Below the pieces are notes generated by a model. That model was not told where the DNA came from. It made no database searches and saw only the letters and a list, made by a program, of their open reading frames with translations. 37,083 nucleotides of DNA from Campylobacteraceae bacterium (GTDB lineage: Bacteria > Campylobacterota > Campylobacteria > Campylobacterales > Sulfurovaceae). Both the position numbers and the translations under genes were made by a program. Where the stretch lies: NCBI GenBank assembly GCA_027034975.1, contig JALVWQ010000033.1:2724-39806 (forward strand), in the 5' to 3' direction. Of this stretch, positions 17,592-24,996 are shown piece by piece. Numbering within the stretch: position 1 is the first letter of the stretch; every line of letters begins with the position of its first letter.

Positions 17592-17693
17592 TTAAGGGTA
17601 GAGCCACTTTTATATACTCTACGCATCAATACTGCTCATAGGATATTGAATATATTTATGTGTTTCCCTAAAGAGTAGTGGAGGCTTCCTTAA
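17592..17693 (+). ncRNA. Putative structured leader of yidC
   Basis: A closing stem TTAAGG (17592-17597) / CCTTAA (17688-17693) encloses CCACT (604-608)/AGTGG (677-681) and ACTCT (616-620)/AGAGT (672-676), plus an inner CAATA (627-631)/TATTG (644-648) hairpin (last three digits, 17xxx). An alternative hairpin GTAGAG (598-603)/CTCTAC (617-622) uses the same CTCT segment, so two folds are mutually exclusive. It does not match a riboswitch class I know. No ORF of useful length or YidD signature is present in 17520-17741. Confidence 0.4.
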
Positions 17694-17741
17694 AAAGAGA
17701 TAGAAAATATTAGGAAAAAAAATAGATATAAAGGTTTTACA

Positions 17742-19349
17742 TTGGAACAGATGGATATGAATAAACGGTTGCTAATAGCGTTAGTGCTCTCTTTTGTAGT
17801 ATTATCGATATATGGTTATATGATGCCAAAACAGAATTTAGAGAGTAATCAAACAAATGTTGCTAGTCAAAAAGTTGAGAATAATGCAAAAAGTGCACCA
17901 ACTGTTGCACAAAGTAGTGTAGCAACTCCAAAACCTACTGAGAATAGAGCTCCAGTTGCTACAAAGGGTAGTATTTTAGCTCAAGTTGAGACAGCTAAAT
18001 ATAGTTTAAAAATTGATAATTTAGGAAGAATTAGTAGCACAGTTTTAAAAGAGTCAAAGTATAAACAAGATGATGGTAAACCAATAGATGTAATTGCTCA
18101 AAATAGTATAAAACCACTTGAGTTACGATTTAATGATGCAAAGCTGAATTCGCTTGCATTCAGTACAGATTACAAAGCGAGTTCTGCACAACTTGATGCA
18201 ACGAAAGAGGCAAAAAGTTTAGAGCTTACACAAACTTTAGATGGAAAAGAAATCAAGAAAACAATCAAGTTTTACCCTGATGGGCACTATACTCTTAAAG
18301 TAGAAGTACCAAAAGGGATAGAGTACTTTATTACACCTGGCTTACGACCAATGGTAGATAAGAGTAGATATTTGGTAGTAAGAGGTGTTATTATTCGAGA
18401 TGCAGATGGTATAGTAAAGACATATGAGAGTGGCGATGTCAAAGAGGGTGTTACACATAAAAGTGCCTCTGTCGTAGCGGCTGTTGATAGATACTACACA
18501 ACACTCCTTTATAAAAAGAGTGGTACATTCCCTGTAGTTGTAACGCCTGCTGGAGTTACAGGTTTAGAAGAGGAGCCATTAGCCTTTATTCAAGGAAGTG
18601 AAAGCAGCGAATTTGAAGGCTATGTTGGACCAAAAGAGTGGAAACTCTTTAGCTCTCTCGATAAAAAACTAGAAAGCGTTATTGAGTTTGGTTGGTTTAC
18701 ATTCCTCTCAAAACCATTCTTTAAAGTTATGTTGGCTATTTATAATTTTGTAGGTAACTGGGGGTGGGCTATAGTACTATTTACTATTTTGGTAAAAATT
18801 ATTCTCTTCCCACTCTCTTACAAAGGGCTTATGTCTATGCAGAAGTTAAAAGATTTAGCACCAAAGATGAAAGAGCTAAAAGAGAAGTATGGGAGTGACC
18901 CTGCGAAGATGAATCAGCAGATGATGCAGCTTTATAAAAAGCATGGTGCTAACCCAATGGGTGGTTGTTTACCGATGCTTCTGCAAATTCCTATCTTCTT
19001 TGCACTCTATCGAGTACTTCTGAATGCAGACGAACTGCAAGGTGCACCGTGGATTGGATGGATTACAGATCTCTCAAGACAGGATCCATACTTTATTTTA
19101 CCAATTTTGATGGGTGTTACAATGTACATACAGCAAAAAATTACACCAAATACAATGACAGATCCAACACAGCAAAAGATCTTCCAATGGTTGCCGGTAA
19201 TTATGACATTTTTCTTCTTGACATTCCCAGCAGGGTTAGTACTCTACTGGTTAGTAAACAATATATTGACAATCGCACAGCAGTACTATATTAACCATGC
19301 ATACGAGCGGTATAAACAAAATATAAAAGAAAAAGCATCTAAAAGTTAG
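17742..19349 (+). CDS. yidC: Membrane protein insertase YidC
   Basis: Inserts proteins into the inner membrane, alone or with SecYEG. It is 535 aa, the Gram-negative form: N-terminal membrane segment (about 7-26), a low-complexity linker (to ~80), a large periplasmic beta-sandwich (about 80-320), then the conserved insertase core with five membrane segments from WGWAIVLFTILVKIILFPLSYK to the end. The conserved core positive residue is in the ILVKIILFPL region. The start chosen is TTG at 17742 with AAAGG seven bases upstream; ATG at 17751 or 17757 is also possible. jag follows directly, as usual. Confidence 0.95.
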   Translation: MEQMDMNKRLLIALVLSFVVLSIYGYMMPKQNLESNQTNVASQKVENNAKSAPTVAQSSVATPKPTENRAPVATKGSILAQVETAKYSLKIDNLGRISSTVLKESKYKQDDGKPIDVIAQNSIKPLELRFNDAKLNSLAFSTDYKASSAQLDATKEAKSLELTQTLDGKEIKKTIKFYPDGHYTLKVEVPKGIEYFITPGLRPMVDKSRYLVVRGVIIRDADGIVKTYESGDVKEGVTHKSASVVAAVDRYYTTLLYKKSGTFPVVVTPAGVTGLEEEPLAFIQGSESSEFEGYVGPKEWKLFSSLDKKLESVIEFGWFTFLSKPFFKVMLAIYNFVGNWGWAIVLFTILVKIILFPLSYKGLMSMQKLKDLAPKMKELKEKYGSDPAKMNQQMMQLYKKHGANPMGGCLPMLLQIPIFFALYRVLLNADELQGAPWIGWITDLSRQDPYFILPILMGVTMYIQQKITPNTMTDPTQQKIFQWLPVIMTFFFLTFPAGLVLYWLVNNILTIAQQYYINHAYERYKQNIKEKASKS

Positions 19350-19358
19350 GTGGCAAAA

Positions 19359-20129
19359 ATGAAAAGATTTGAAGCAAAAACACTCGAAGAGGCTTGTCAG
19401 AAAGCAGCACAAGAGTTTAACTGTTTAGTGACCGAATTAGTTTACGATATTGTGCAGTATCCAAAAAAAGGATTTTTAGGTCTTTTTAAAAAAAATGCAA
19501 TTATTGTAGCAACACTAAAGAGTACGCCAGAGGTACCAAAAACGCAAGAGCAAGAGCAAGTAGCAGAGAGTAGCAAAGATGATGAGAGTCAAGAGCTTGC
19601 GACGCAGCTGCAAGAGAAGAGTGAAGTTGTAGATAACTTCTTTAATGAATCGAAAGAGGAAGAGAGCAGACTTACTATTACAGCACCAGAGCTAGAAGAG
19701 AAGATTAAAAAGCTTATGAGTCATAGTTGCTTTGATATCGATACAGTAGAGGTCGATATTGAAGATGGTACGGCATATGTATTTATAGATGGTGATGATG
19801 CTGCACTCTTGATTGGAAAAGAGGGGTATCGCTATAATGCCCTCTCTTATATACTCTTTAACTGGATTAATGTAGAGTATGGGCTCTATTTAAAGTTAGA
19901 GATAGCTCAGTTTTTAGCATCGCAACAAGAGATGATTAAAAACCAACTCCAGCCAGTGGTTGAGCATGTTGAGCGTGAGGGCTGGGGAAGAACGCGAGAA
20001 CTCAACGGTATTTTAGTGCAGATCGCTTTAGAGTATCTGCGAGAGAGGTTTCCAAATAAGTATGTAGCAATCAAACGCTCTAAAAATGGAGAGCGGTATA
20101 TTGTTATTAATGAATTTAATAAAAAATAA
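19359..20129 (+). CDS. jag: Jag/KhpB RNA-binding protein
   Basis: RNA-binding partner encoded next to yidC in most bacteria (Jag/KhpB). It is 256 aa. The Jag-N domain is clear at 1-50 (FEAKTLEEACQKAAQEF, YPKKGFLGLFKKNA). An acidic, Q-rich linker follows to ~105, then a KH domain whose GxxG-like loop is LIGKEGYRYNAL. The C-terminal R3H region is weak: I see LRERFPNKYVAIKRSKNGER but no proper R-x3-H. ATG at 19359 is preferred over GTG at 19350 because AGGTGG lies a few bases before it. Its stop overlaps mnmE (TAATG). Confidence 0.9.
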   Translation: MKRFEAKTLEEACQKAAQEFNCLVTELVYDIVQYPKKGFLGLFKKNAIIVATLKSTPEVPKTQEQEQVAESSKDDESQELATQLQEKSEVVDNFFNESKEEESRLTITAPELEEKIKKLMSHSCFDIDTVEVDIEDGTAYVFIDGDDAALLIGKEGYRYNALSYILFNWINVEYGLYLKLEIAQFLASQQEMIKNQLQPVVEHVEREGWGRTRELNGILVQIALEYLRERFPNKYVAIKRSKNGERYIVINEFNKK

Positions 20130-21472
20130 TGGCTCAAACTACTATAGCTGCAATTGCCACTGCTAGCGGCGTTGGCTCTATTGCAATTGTTCGCTTAAGC
20201 GGTGCCAATGCAGTAGAGTTAGCAAAAAAAGTAGCTCCAAAGATAAAACTCTCTAATCGTCAGGCAAAACTTGCTTCTCTTTACAATAAAGATAATGATC
20301 TCATAGACCGTGCTATTGTTCTCTATTTTCAGGCTCCTGCGAGTTTTACTGGTGAGGATATTGTAGAGTTTCAGTGCCATGGGGGTGTGGTGATTGCCCA
20401 AGAGGTGCTCGATACACTCATCTACCATGGGGCAACATTGGCTAAACCAGGAGAGTTTACCCAGCGAGCATTTTTAAATGGCAAGATAGATTTGAGCGAA
20501 GCAGAAGCAATTGCCAAGATGATTGAGACAAAAAGTGTTGATGGTGCAAAGATTCTCGCTCGTCAATTAAAGGGGGAGCTTGGCACTTTTATTCAAGAGA
20601 TGCGGCAAGAGCTTATTGCTCTTTTAGCACACTCTGAGGTGATGATTGATTATGCTGAAGAGGATATTCCTTCTACACTCTTAGAGGATTTACAAAAAAA
20701 GCTCGAAGGGGTAGAGGAGAGACTTGAAAACATTGTTTTATCGAGTAAGCAGCGAAAAGGTCTTATCGAGGGGTTTTGGTTAGGAATTGTTGGGAAGCCT
20801 AATGTTGGAAAGAGTTCCATATTAAATAAGATGCTTAATTTTGATAGAGCAATTGTAAGTGATATTGCAGGAACGACGCGAGATACAATTGAGGAGCAGC
20901 TAAGAATAGGCACCCACTTAGTTCGTGTAGCAGATACTGCTGGAATTCGAGAAGCGAGTGACACTATTGAACAACTAGGTGTCGAACGCTCCCTTAAATG
21001 GATCAAAGAGGCAGATATTATTGTTGCAGTCTTTGATGTCTCGCAAGCTTTAGATAGTGAAGATTATAAAGTGTTAGAGCTCTTAGAGAGTGCAGAGAAA
21101 ACAAAGGTTATTATTGTTTTCAATAAGATAGATAAAGCAAAAGTAGTTGATCAATCACTTTTTGAAGCGTACGAAATAGTGGAAATTAGTGCAAAAGAGA
21201 GTGTAGCTCCACTCTTAGATACAATTGAAGCGAAATTAAATAGCATAGGGAGTGCAGATGAGTTGATGCTTGTCTCATCTCGCCAAATTGAGTCTGTAAC
21301 GAAGACTCTTGAGGAGATCTATATGGCAAAAGAGCCTCTTGCAAATAGTGAGCTAGAGTTCTTTAGTTATCATGTAAATAGTGCAGTAGAGGCATTAGGT
21401 GAGATTACAAGGCCATACCGGCACGAAGAGATACTTGATAAGATGTTTAGTGATTTCTGCCTAGGAAAATAG
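20129..21472 (+). CDS. mnmE: tRNA uridine-5-carboxymethylaminomethyl modification GTPase MnmE
   Basis: GTPase that with MnmG modifies wobble uridine 34 of tRNAs. It is 447 aa. The N-terminal tetrahydrofolate-binding domain spans about 1-118 (IAAIATASGVGSIAIVRLSG, CHGGVVIAQEVLD). A helical domain contains the inserted G domain (about 215-370) with GKPNVGKSS, IAGTTRDT, DTAGIRE and FNKIDK. It ends in FCLGK, carrying the conserved Cys of the family's C-x-G-K tail. The start overlaps the jag stop by one base. Confidence 0.97.
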   Translation: MAQTTIAAIATASGVGSIAIVRLSGANAVELAKKVAPKIKLSNRQAKLASLYNKDNDLIDRAIVLYFQAPASFTGEDIVEFQCHGGVVIAQEVLDTLIYHGATLAKPGEFTQRAFLNGKIDLSEAEAIAKMIETKSVDGAKILARQLKGELGTFIQEMRQELIALLAHSEVMIDYAEEDIPSTLLEDLQKKLEGVEERLENIVLSSKQRKGLIEGFWLGIVGKPNVGKSSILNKMLNFDRAIVSDIAGTTRDTIEEQLRIGTHLVRVADTAGIREASDTIEQLGVERSLKWIKEADIIVAVFDVSQALDSEDYKVLELLESAEKTKVIIVFNKIDKAKVVDQSLFEAYEIVEISAKESVAPLLDTIEAKLNSIGSADELMLVSSRQIESVTKTLEEIYMAKEPLANSELEFFSYHVNSAVEALGEITRPYRHEEILDKMFSDFCLGK

Positions 21473-21502
21473 TTTTTGTTTCAGTTTCTATTTATGCTTT
21501 GG

Positions 21503-21523
21503 TGAATATCAGTTAAATATTCA
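21503..21523. promoter_or_regulatory. Palindromic operator candidate TGAATAT-N7-ATATTCA
   Basis: A perfect 7-base inverted repeat with a 7-base spacer, ending 11 bases before the TATAAT box of the following lipoprotein gene. This is where a repressor or activator dimer would sit. No T-run follows, so a terminator is less likely. Confidence 0.35.
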
Positions 21524-21534
21524 TAACAATTTTG

Positions 21535-21540
21535 TATAAT
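21535..21540 (+). promoter_or_regulatory. -10 box of the Q-rich lipoprotein gene
   Basis: TATAAT 35 bases before the ATG, with ribosome binding site TTAGGAG in between. Confidence 0.5.
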
Positions 21541-21575
21541 TAAAAATAATCGAATAATTTTAGGAGATAGTAAGA

Positions 21576-22247
21576 ATGAAAAGAGTTTTAAAATTTTCAG
21601 CAGTTGCATTTGTCGCTCTTAGTATGACAGGATGTAATATCTATAGACAAGTTGTGTTACCTACACCATACTACCCTCAAGGCCAACAATCTTCAATAGG
21701 TACACCTGTTACTTCACAGACAGCAGAGCAGATTCAAGAGCAGCAAAATCAAGGAGGAACGAATGGATTTACTCCAACACCACAGCAGAGCACAACTACT
21801 GCAAATGTAACTAGTGCAATAGTACAAAGAATTCCTTTTCCAGAAGCAGAGTATTCAAGTTTAGCTCGTACTGGTACTGGAAGAGTAGTAGGTTCAATCT
21901 ACCTTACAACTCCATCTGGTCATAAGATTTATGGAAAGCAGACAAGACTCTATTTGAATCCTGTTACAAGCTACTCTACCCAGTGGTTTGAGAAGAGTTA
22001 TCTAGGTGGTGCCAAGATGTCTAAAGTTGATTCAAGACTCTTTAATTACCTCAAATTTACAACCTCAGATAACAATGGAAAATTTGAATTCTTAAATGTT
22101 CCTAGTGGAAGCTACTATCTTATTGGTGTAGTAAAATGTGGTACAGAGTGCGGTTACGATAGAGTGAAAAATATTAGAATTGCAAAAAAGATCTCTGTAT
22201 TTGGGAATAGTATAAAGAGTGTGGATTTAACGAAAGAAGTTAAGTAG
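21576..22247 (+). CDS. Putative lipoprotein with carboxypeptidase-regulatory-like domain
   Basis: A 223-residue protein with a lipoprotein signal (MKRVLKFSAVAFVALSMTGCNIY, lipobox MTGC). A Q/T-rich flexible linker spans about 30-75. A beta-sandwich-like domain follows, ending in SDNNGKFEFLNVPSGSYYLIGVVKCG, the pattern of carboxypeptidase-regulatory/transthyretin-like domains. Two close Cys (KCGTECGYD) may form a disulphide. Expected location is the periplasmic side of a membrane. It stands alone with its own promoter and a palindrome that may be an operator. I do not recognise a more specific function. Confidence 0.75.
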   Translation: MKRVLKFSAVAFVALSMTGCNIYRQVVLPTPYYPQGQQSSIGTPVTSQTAEQIQEQQNQGGTNGFTPTPQQSTTTANVTSAIVQRIPFPEAEYSSLARTGTGRVVGSIYLTTPSGHKIYGKQTRLYLNPVTSYSTQWFEKSYLGGAKMSKVDSRLFNYLKFTTSDNNGKFEFLNVPSGSYYLIGVVKCGTECGYDRVKNIRIAKKISVFGNSIKSVDLTKEVK

Positions 22248-22257
22248 TAACTTAAGT

Positions 22258-22286
22258 CAATAGCAAACTGTTACTGTTTGCTATTG
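22258..22286. terminator. Convergent stem-loop between lipoprotein and superoxide reductase genes
   Basis: CAATAGCAAAC (22258-22268) and GTTTGCTATTG (22276-22286) are perfect 11-base inverted arms around a 7-base loop in the 50-base convergent gap. Neither strand has a good T-run, but the position and stem suit a bidirectional 3' end. Confidence 0.65.
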
Positions 22287-22297
22287 GGTAAAAGGGA

Positions 22298-22684
22298 TTA
22301 ATCTTCTACAGAAACCTCTACTGTTGGCCCTTCCCAAACACCATGTTTAGTACAGTATGCCATAGCAGTTAATTTTAATTTGCTCTTCATTGGTCTAATG
22401 TAGAAAGTTACTTGAGCGTGAGACTTTTCGTTACCAAATGTTCCAGGTACAAAGCTAGTTTGAGCCAATTTTGTCTCACCATCAAAAAGAGTAATAGACT
22501 CGATGTAGTGATCAAAATCATCTGGGTGAGTATACTCTTTTCCCATCTGTACTGTTACTGCGAAAAGTTCACCTTTTTTAGCAGTTGCTTCACAGCTTAC
22601 AAATGGTGAGTGTCTGTCGATGTAATCTTTTTTTGCTTCTCTGTCGATTTCTGAAATGTCTTGATATCTATTGATAGTTGGCAT
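22298..22684 (-). CDS. Superoxide reductase (class II, desulfoferrodoxin-like domain)
   Basis: Reduces superoxide to hydrogen peroxide at a mononuclear Fe(His)4Cys site, without making oxygen. It is 128 aa, a single SORL domain without the N-terminal desulforedoxin domain. All five expected iron ligands are visible: His25 (DRHSPFV), His53 and His59 (THPDDFDHYIES), Cys111 and His114 (AYCTKHGVWEGP). The residue two before His25 is Asp rather than the Glu/Lys of many members. It has its own promoter and AGGAT ribosome binding site. It fits a microaerophile or anaerobe coping with oxygen. Confidence 0.9.
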   Translation of the reverse strand: MPTINRYQDISEIDREAKKDYIDRHSPFVSCEATAKKGELFAVTVQMGKEYTHPDDFDHYIESITLFDGETKLAQTSFVPGTFGNEKSHAQVTFYIRPMKSKLKLTAMAYCTKHGVWEGPTVEVSVED

Positions 22685-22716
22685 TTACAATCCTTTTATT
22701 TAATTTTTGTATTTCA

Positions 22717-22722
22717 ATTATA
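22717..22722 (-). promoter_or_regulatory. -10 box of the superoxide reductase gene
   Basis: TATAAT on the minus strand, about 33 bases before the ATG, lying just after the T-run of the upstream terminator. Confidence 0.55.
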
Positions 22723-22725
22723 GCA

Positions 22726-22762
22726 TAAAAAAAGATAAATAGGATAAATTTACTCCTATTTA
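22726..22762 (-). terminator. Rho-independent terminator of the haem-binding gene
   Basis: On the minus strand TAAATAGGA pairs with TCCTATTTA (arms 22754-22762 and 22736-22744), followed by a run of T (plus-strand A7 from 22727). The stop codon of the haem-binding gene lies inside the stem. Confidence 0.75.
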
Positions 22763-23203
22763 ATCCTCTTTTATAAATTTGCTTGCCCAATCTTGTAACA
22801 GTTGCAGCTCTTTTTTATTGAGTCTTGCATCTTTATGGAAAAGCAGATACTCTGGTGGTGGCATTTTACGAATATTAAGAGCATCTACAATACCCTTATA
22901 GATCTTCTGTTTCTTCTTCTCGTCATACTTGTTAAAGATTGAGAAGTTCAGCCACTTTCTTCCATTTTTAATATTAGAATGCACTCCAATAGAGAGTGGA
23001 GATATATTTCCATACCAAGGCATTCTTGTATGGTTCGAGTGGCAATCGTAACAGCTTCTTTTGAGGATACTCATAACCTCTTTGGGTGCTTTTATTTCAT
23101 CAGCAGGCGTCGCTTCTGGCGGTTTTGGGATCTCAATTTGTATCAATTGTAAAAGCAGTAAAACCCCAACACTCCACCCTAGTATATTAAGCAGAACTTT
23201 CAA
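22760..23203 (-). CDS. Haem-binding domain protein (mono-haem, CxxCH)
   Basis: A 147-residue protein of the haem-binding domain family. An N-terminal membrane anchor or signal (about 5-22, LNILGWSVGVLLLLQLIQI) is followed by a c-type haem site CYDCHSNHTRMPWYG (51-55) and a helical tail with KMPPPEYLLFHKDARL, both typical of the family. It should face the periplasm and hold one covalent haem; the distal ligand is not certain. The start is TTG with AAGG upstream and abuts the stop of the DUF2892 gene (TAGTTG), so they form an operon. Electron transfer or redox sensing is an inference. Confidence 0.85.
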   Translation of the reverse strand: MKVLLNILGWSVGVLLLLQLIQIEIPKPPEATPADEIKAPKEVMSILKRSCYDCHSNHTRMPWYGNISPLSIGVHSNIKNGRKWLNFSIFNKYDEKKKQKIYKGIVDALNIRKMPPPEYLLFHKDARLNKKELQLLQDWASKFIKED

Positions 23204-23404
23204 CTACTTATCCTTGCCAGTAATAGTGCATTGCCCTGTAATAGCACACGCTGGGCAGAAACCTACTAAACCTGCAATAAGAGGTATTATACCTAAATAG
23301 AACCATGCATTTCCAGAGTAGTATCCATACGCTATTAATGATGCTCCTAAAACTATTCTAAATGGTCTACAAAATTTTGCTAATTTTTTTGCATTTATTG
23401 CCAT
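23204..23404 (-). CDS. DUF2892-type small membrane protein
   Basis: A 66-residue protein with two membrane segments and the pattern FRIVLGASLIAYGYYSG ... WFYLGIIPLIAGLVGFCPACAITG, which is the DUF2892 inner-membrane family (also found fused to rhodanese domains in YgaP). The C-terminal CPACAITGQC Cys group is characteristic. The start at 23404 (MAINAKK) is chosen because GGAG lies seven bases upstream; an upstream in-frame ATG at 23446 lies in the flanking palindrome and has no ribosome binding site. It is the first gene of an operon with the haem-binding protein. Confidence 0.85.
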   Translation of the reverse strand: MAINAKKLAKFCRPFRIVLGASLIAYGYYSGNAWFYLGIIPLIAGLVGFCPACAITGQCTITGKDK

Positions 23405-23419
23405 ATTTGACTCCTTAAA

Positions 23420-23580
23420 CCCAAATTTTGCATTAGAGATTAACAATCTTTAGCAATCATTTAGTCTAGGGCATTTACTAAAATCCATCACTTAACCTAT
23501 GGGTTAAGCTCAAGATTTTTGCAAACACTCTAAACAAAAGCATTTGCCAAATCTTTGCTAATTCCAATGCAAAAATTGGG
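23420..23580. repeat. ~160 bp degenerate palindrome
   Basis: The halves 23420-23498 and 23501-23580 are reverse complements at about two thirds of positions. The outer ends match best (CCCAA-N-TTTTGCATT, 14 of 15). The exact centre is CTTAACC-TATG-GGTTAAG (23491-23508). Many mismatches are transitions. It lies immediately upstream of the ribosome binding site of the DUF2892-haem operon. It could be a MITE-like remnant or a large regulatory hairpin. The rest of the gap to 23704 shows no gene. Confidence 0.6.
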
Positions 23581-23677
23581 TTGAATTTTTTGTTGCAAGA
23601 GTATAGTACAATGATATATATTAAAATTTCATTATCTAAATAATAAGTATTAATAGCAAAGATAAATATAAGTTAAT

Positions 23678-23714
23678 AAAAAAGCAAGAAGGATTCTCTC
23701 CCTCTTATCTTCTT
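23678..23714 (-). terminator. Terminator after the spermidine-dehydrogenase gene and small ORF
   Basis: On the minus strand AAGAAGAT pairs with ATCCTTCTT (one bulged base, 12-base loop), followed by GC and TTTTTT. It overlaps the stop of the 25-codon ORF. Confidence 0.6.
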
Positions 23715-23782
23715 TTAAACTTTCTATAGAACATAAGAATTATTGGGCCATATTTAATTATAAATGAGATTACTTTTTTCAT
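23705..23782 (-). CDS. 25-residue small protein, translationally coupled
   Basis: The ORF encodes MKKVISFIIKYGPIILMFYR and five more basic residues. It begins at an ATG overlapping the stop of the dehydrogenase gene (ATGA), with AAGGA eight bases before it, inside that gene's last codons. A hydrophobic stretch flanked by Lys/Arg suggests a membrane-associated or amphipathic peptide. A terminator follows directly. It was too short for routine gene calling. Whether it is expressed is not known; the ribosome binding site and position argue for it. Confidence 0.5.
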   Translation of the reverse strand: MKKVISFIIKYGPIILMFYRKFKRR

Positions 23783-24996
23783 TCGTCAATCCTTAACTCT
23801 TCTGGGCTACTGAGCTCTTTTATTTTCCATGGTAAACCTTGCTTATTGAGCTCCTCCATAAATGGATCTGGATCAAACTCTTCAACATTATAAACTCCTG
23901 CTTTCCACCAGATCTTCTCTAGCATCAATTTTGCACCAATCATTGCTGGTACCCCTGTTGTATAGCTAACTGCTTGGCTTAAAACCTCCTTATAGCACTC
24001 TTGGTGGTCACTGACTTGGTAGATATAGATTGTCCTCTTCTTCCCATCTTTATAGCCTGTAGCAACAATACCAATATTGGTTTTCCCTTGTGTTCGTGGC
24101 CCTAAGCTTGCAGGATCTGGTAGGAGTGTCTTTAAAAACTCAAGTGGAATAATTTTTTCTCCATTGTGTTCTACTGGTTCAATCCCAAGCATACCAACAT
24201 TCTCTAAACATCGCATATGGGTTAAGTAGCTCTCTCCAAAGGTCATAAAGAAACGAATTCTCTTTAAACCTTTAATATGTTTTACAAGGCTCTCCATCTC
24301 TTCGTGATAGAGGAGGTAGCTATCTTTTGGTCCAATCTCTGGATAGTTCCAGACTTGCTTTATCTCCATTGGTTCAGTCTCTTTCCACTCACCATTCTCC
24401 CAATATCTTCCTTTGGCACTAACTTCTCGTAAGTTAATCTCTGGGTTAAAATTTGTAGCAAATGGGTAACCATGATCCCCTGCATTACAATCTAATATAT
24501 CGATTGTCTCTATCTCATCAAAGTAGTGCTTTTGAGCATAGGCACAAAAGAGGTTGGTAACACCTGGGTCGAAGCCACTCCCAAGAAGTGCCATCGCATT
24601 TGCTTCTTTAAAATCTTTATCTCTAGCCCACTGCTCTTTGTACTCAAATTTTGCAGTCTCTGGGTGCTCGTAGTTTGCAGTATCGAGGTAATCTACACCA
24701 CATTGGCTGCAGGCATCCATAATTGTTAAATCTTGGTAGGGGAGAGCAACATTTATAACAATATCTGCGTCTGTCTGTTTAATTAACTCTACCAACTCCT
24801 CTACACTATCTGCATCTACTTCTGCGGTGGCAATATCTACACCAACTTTCTCTTTAATATTTTTTGCAATTGTATCGCACTTCGATTTTGTTCTGCTAGC
24901 AAGTGTAATATTGCCAAAACTCTCTTTATTCATTGCACACTTAAAGGCAACAACATTGCCTACTCCGCCAGCTCCTATTATTAGAGTGTTTCTCAT
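23779..24996 (-). CDS. Carboxynorspermidine/carboxyspermidine dehydrogenase (saccharopine dehydrogenase family)
   Basis: NADPH-dependent enzyme that condenses aspartate semialdehyde with a diamine to give carboxy(nor)spermidine, the first step of the alternative spermidine pathway used by Campylobacter and Vibrio. It is 405 aa. The Rossmann motif is IIGAGGVGNVVAFKCA (5-20); ALPYQDLTIMDACSQCGVDYLDTANYE and LGSGFDPGVTNLF are family hallmarks. The partner decarboxylase is not in the window. The ATG overlaps the stop of the upstream channel gene by four bases, so it is co-transcribed with it. Spermidine rather than norspermidine as product is inferred from the phylum. Confidence 0.88.
   Translation of the reverse strand: MRNTLIIGAGGVGNVVAFKCAMNKESFGNITLASRTKSKCDTIAKNIKEKVGVDIATAEVDADSVEELVELIKQTDADIVINVALPYQDLTIMDACSQCGVDYLDTANYEHPETAKFEYKEQWARDKDFKEANAMALLGSGFDPGVTNLFCAYAQKHYFDEIETIDILDCNAGDHGYPFATNFNPEINLREVSAKGRYWENGEWKETEPMEIKQVWNYPEIGPKDSYLLYHEEMESLVKHIKGLKRIRFFMTFGESYLTHMRCLENVGMLGIEPVEHNGEKIIPLEFLKTLLPDPASLGPRTQGKTNIGIVATGYKDGKKRTIYIYQVSDHQECYKEVLSQAVSYTTGVPAMIGAKLMLEKIWWKAGVYNVEEFDPDPFMEELNKQGLPWKIKELSSPEELRIDE

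Noticed and set aside
17520-17741. Missed yidD gene between rnpA and yidC
   Set aside because: No frame has the Cys/His-rich YidD signature or is long enough; the region looks like a structured leader.
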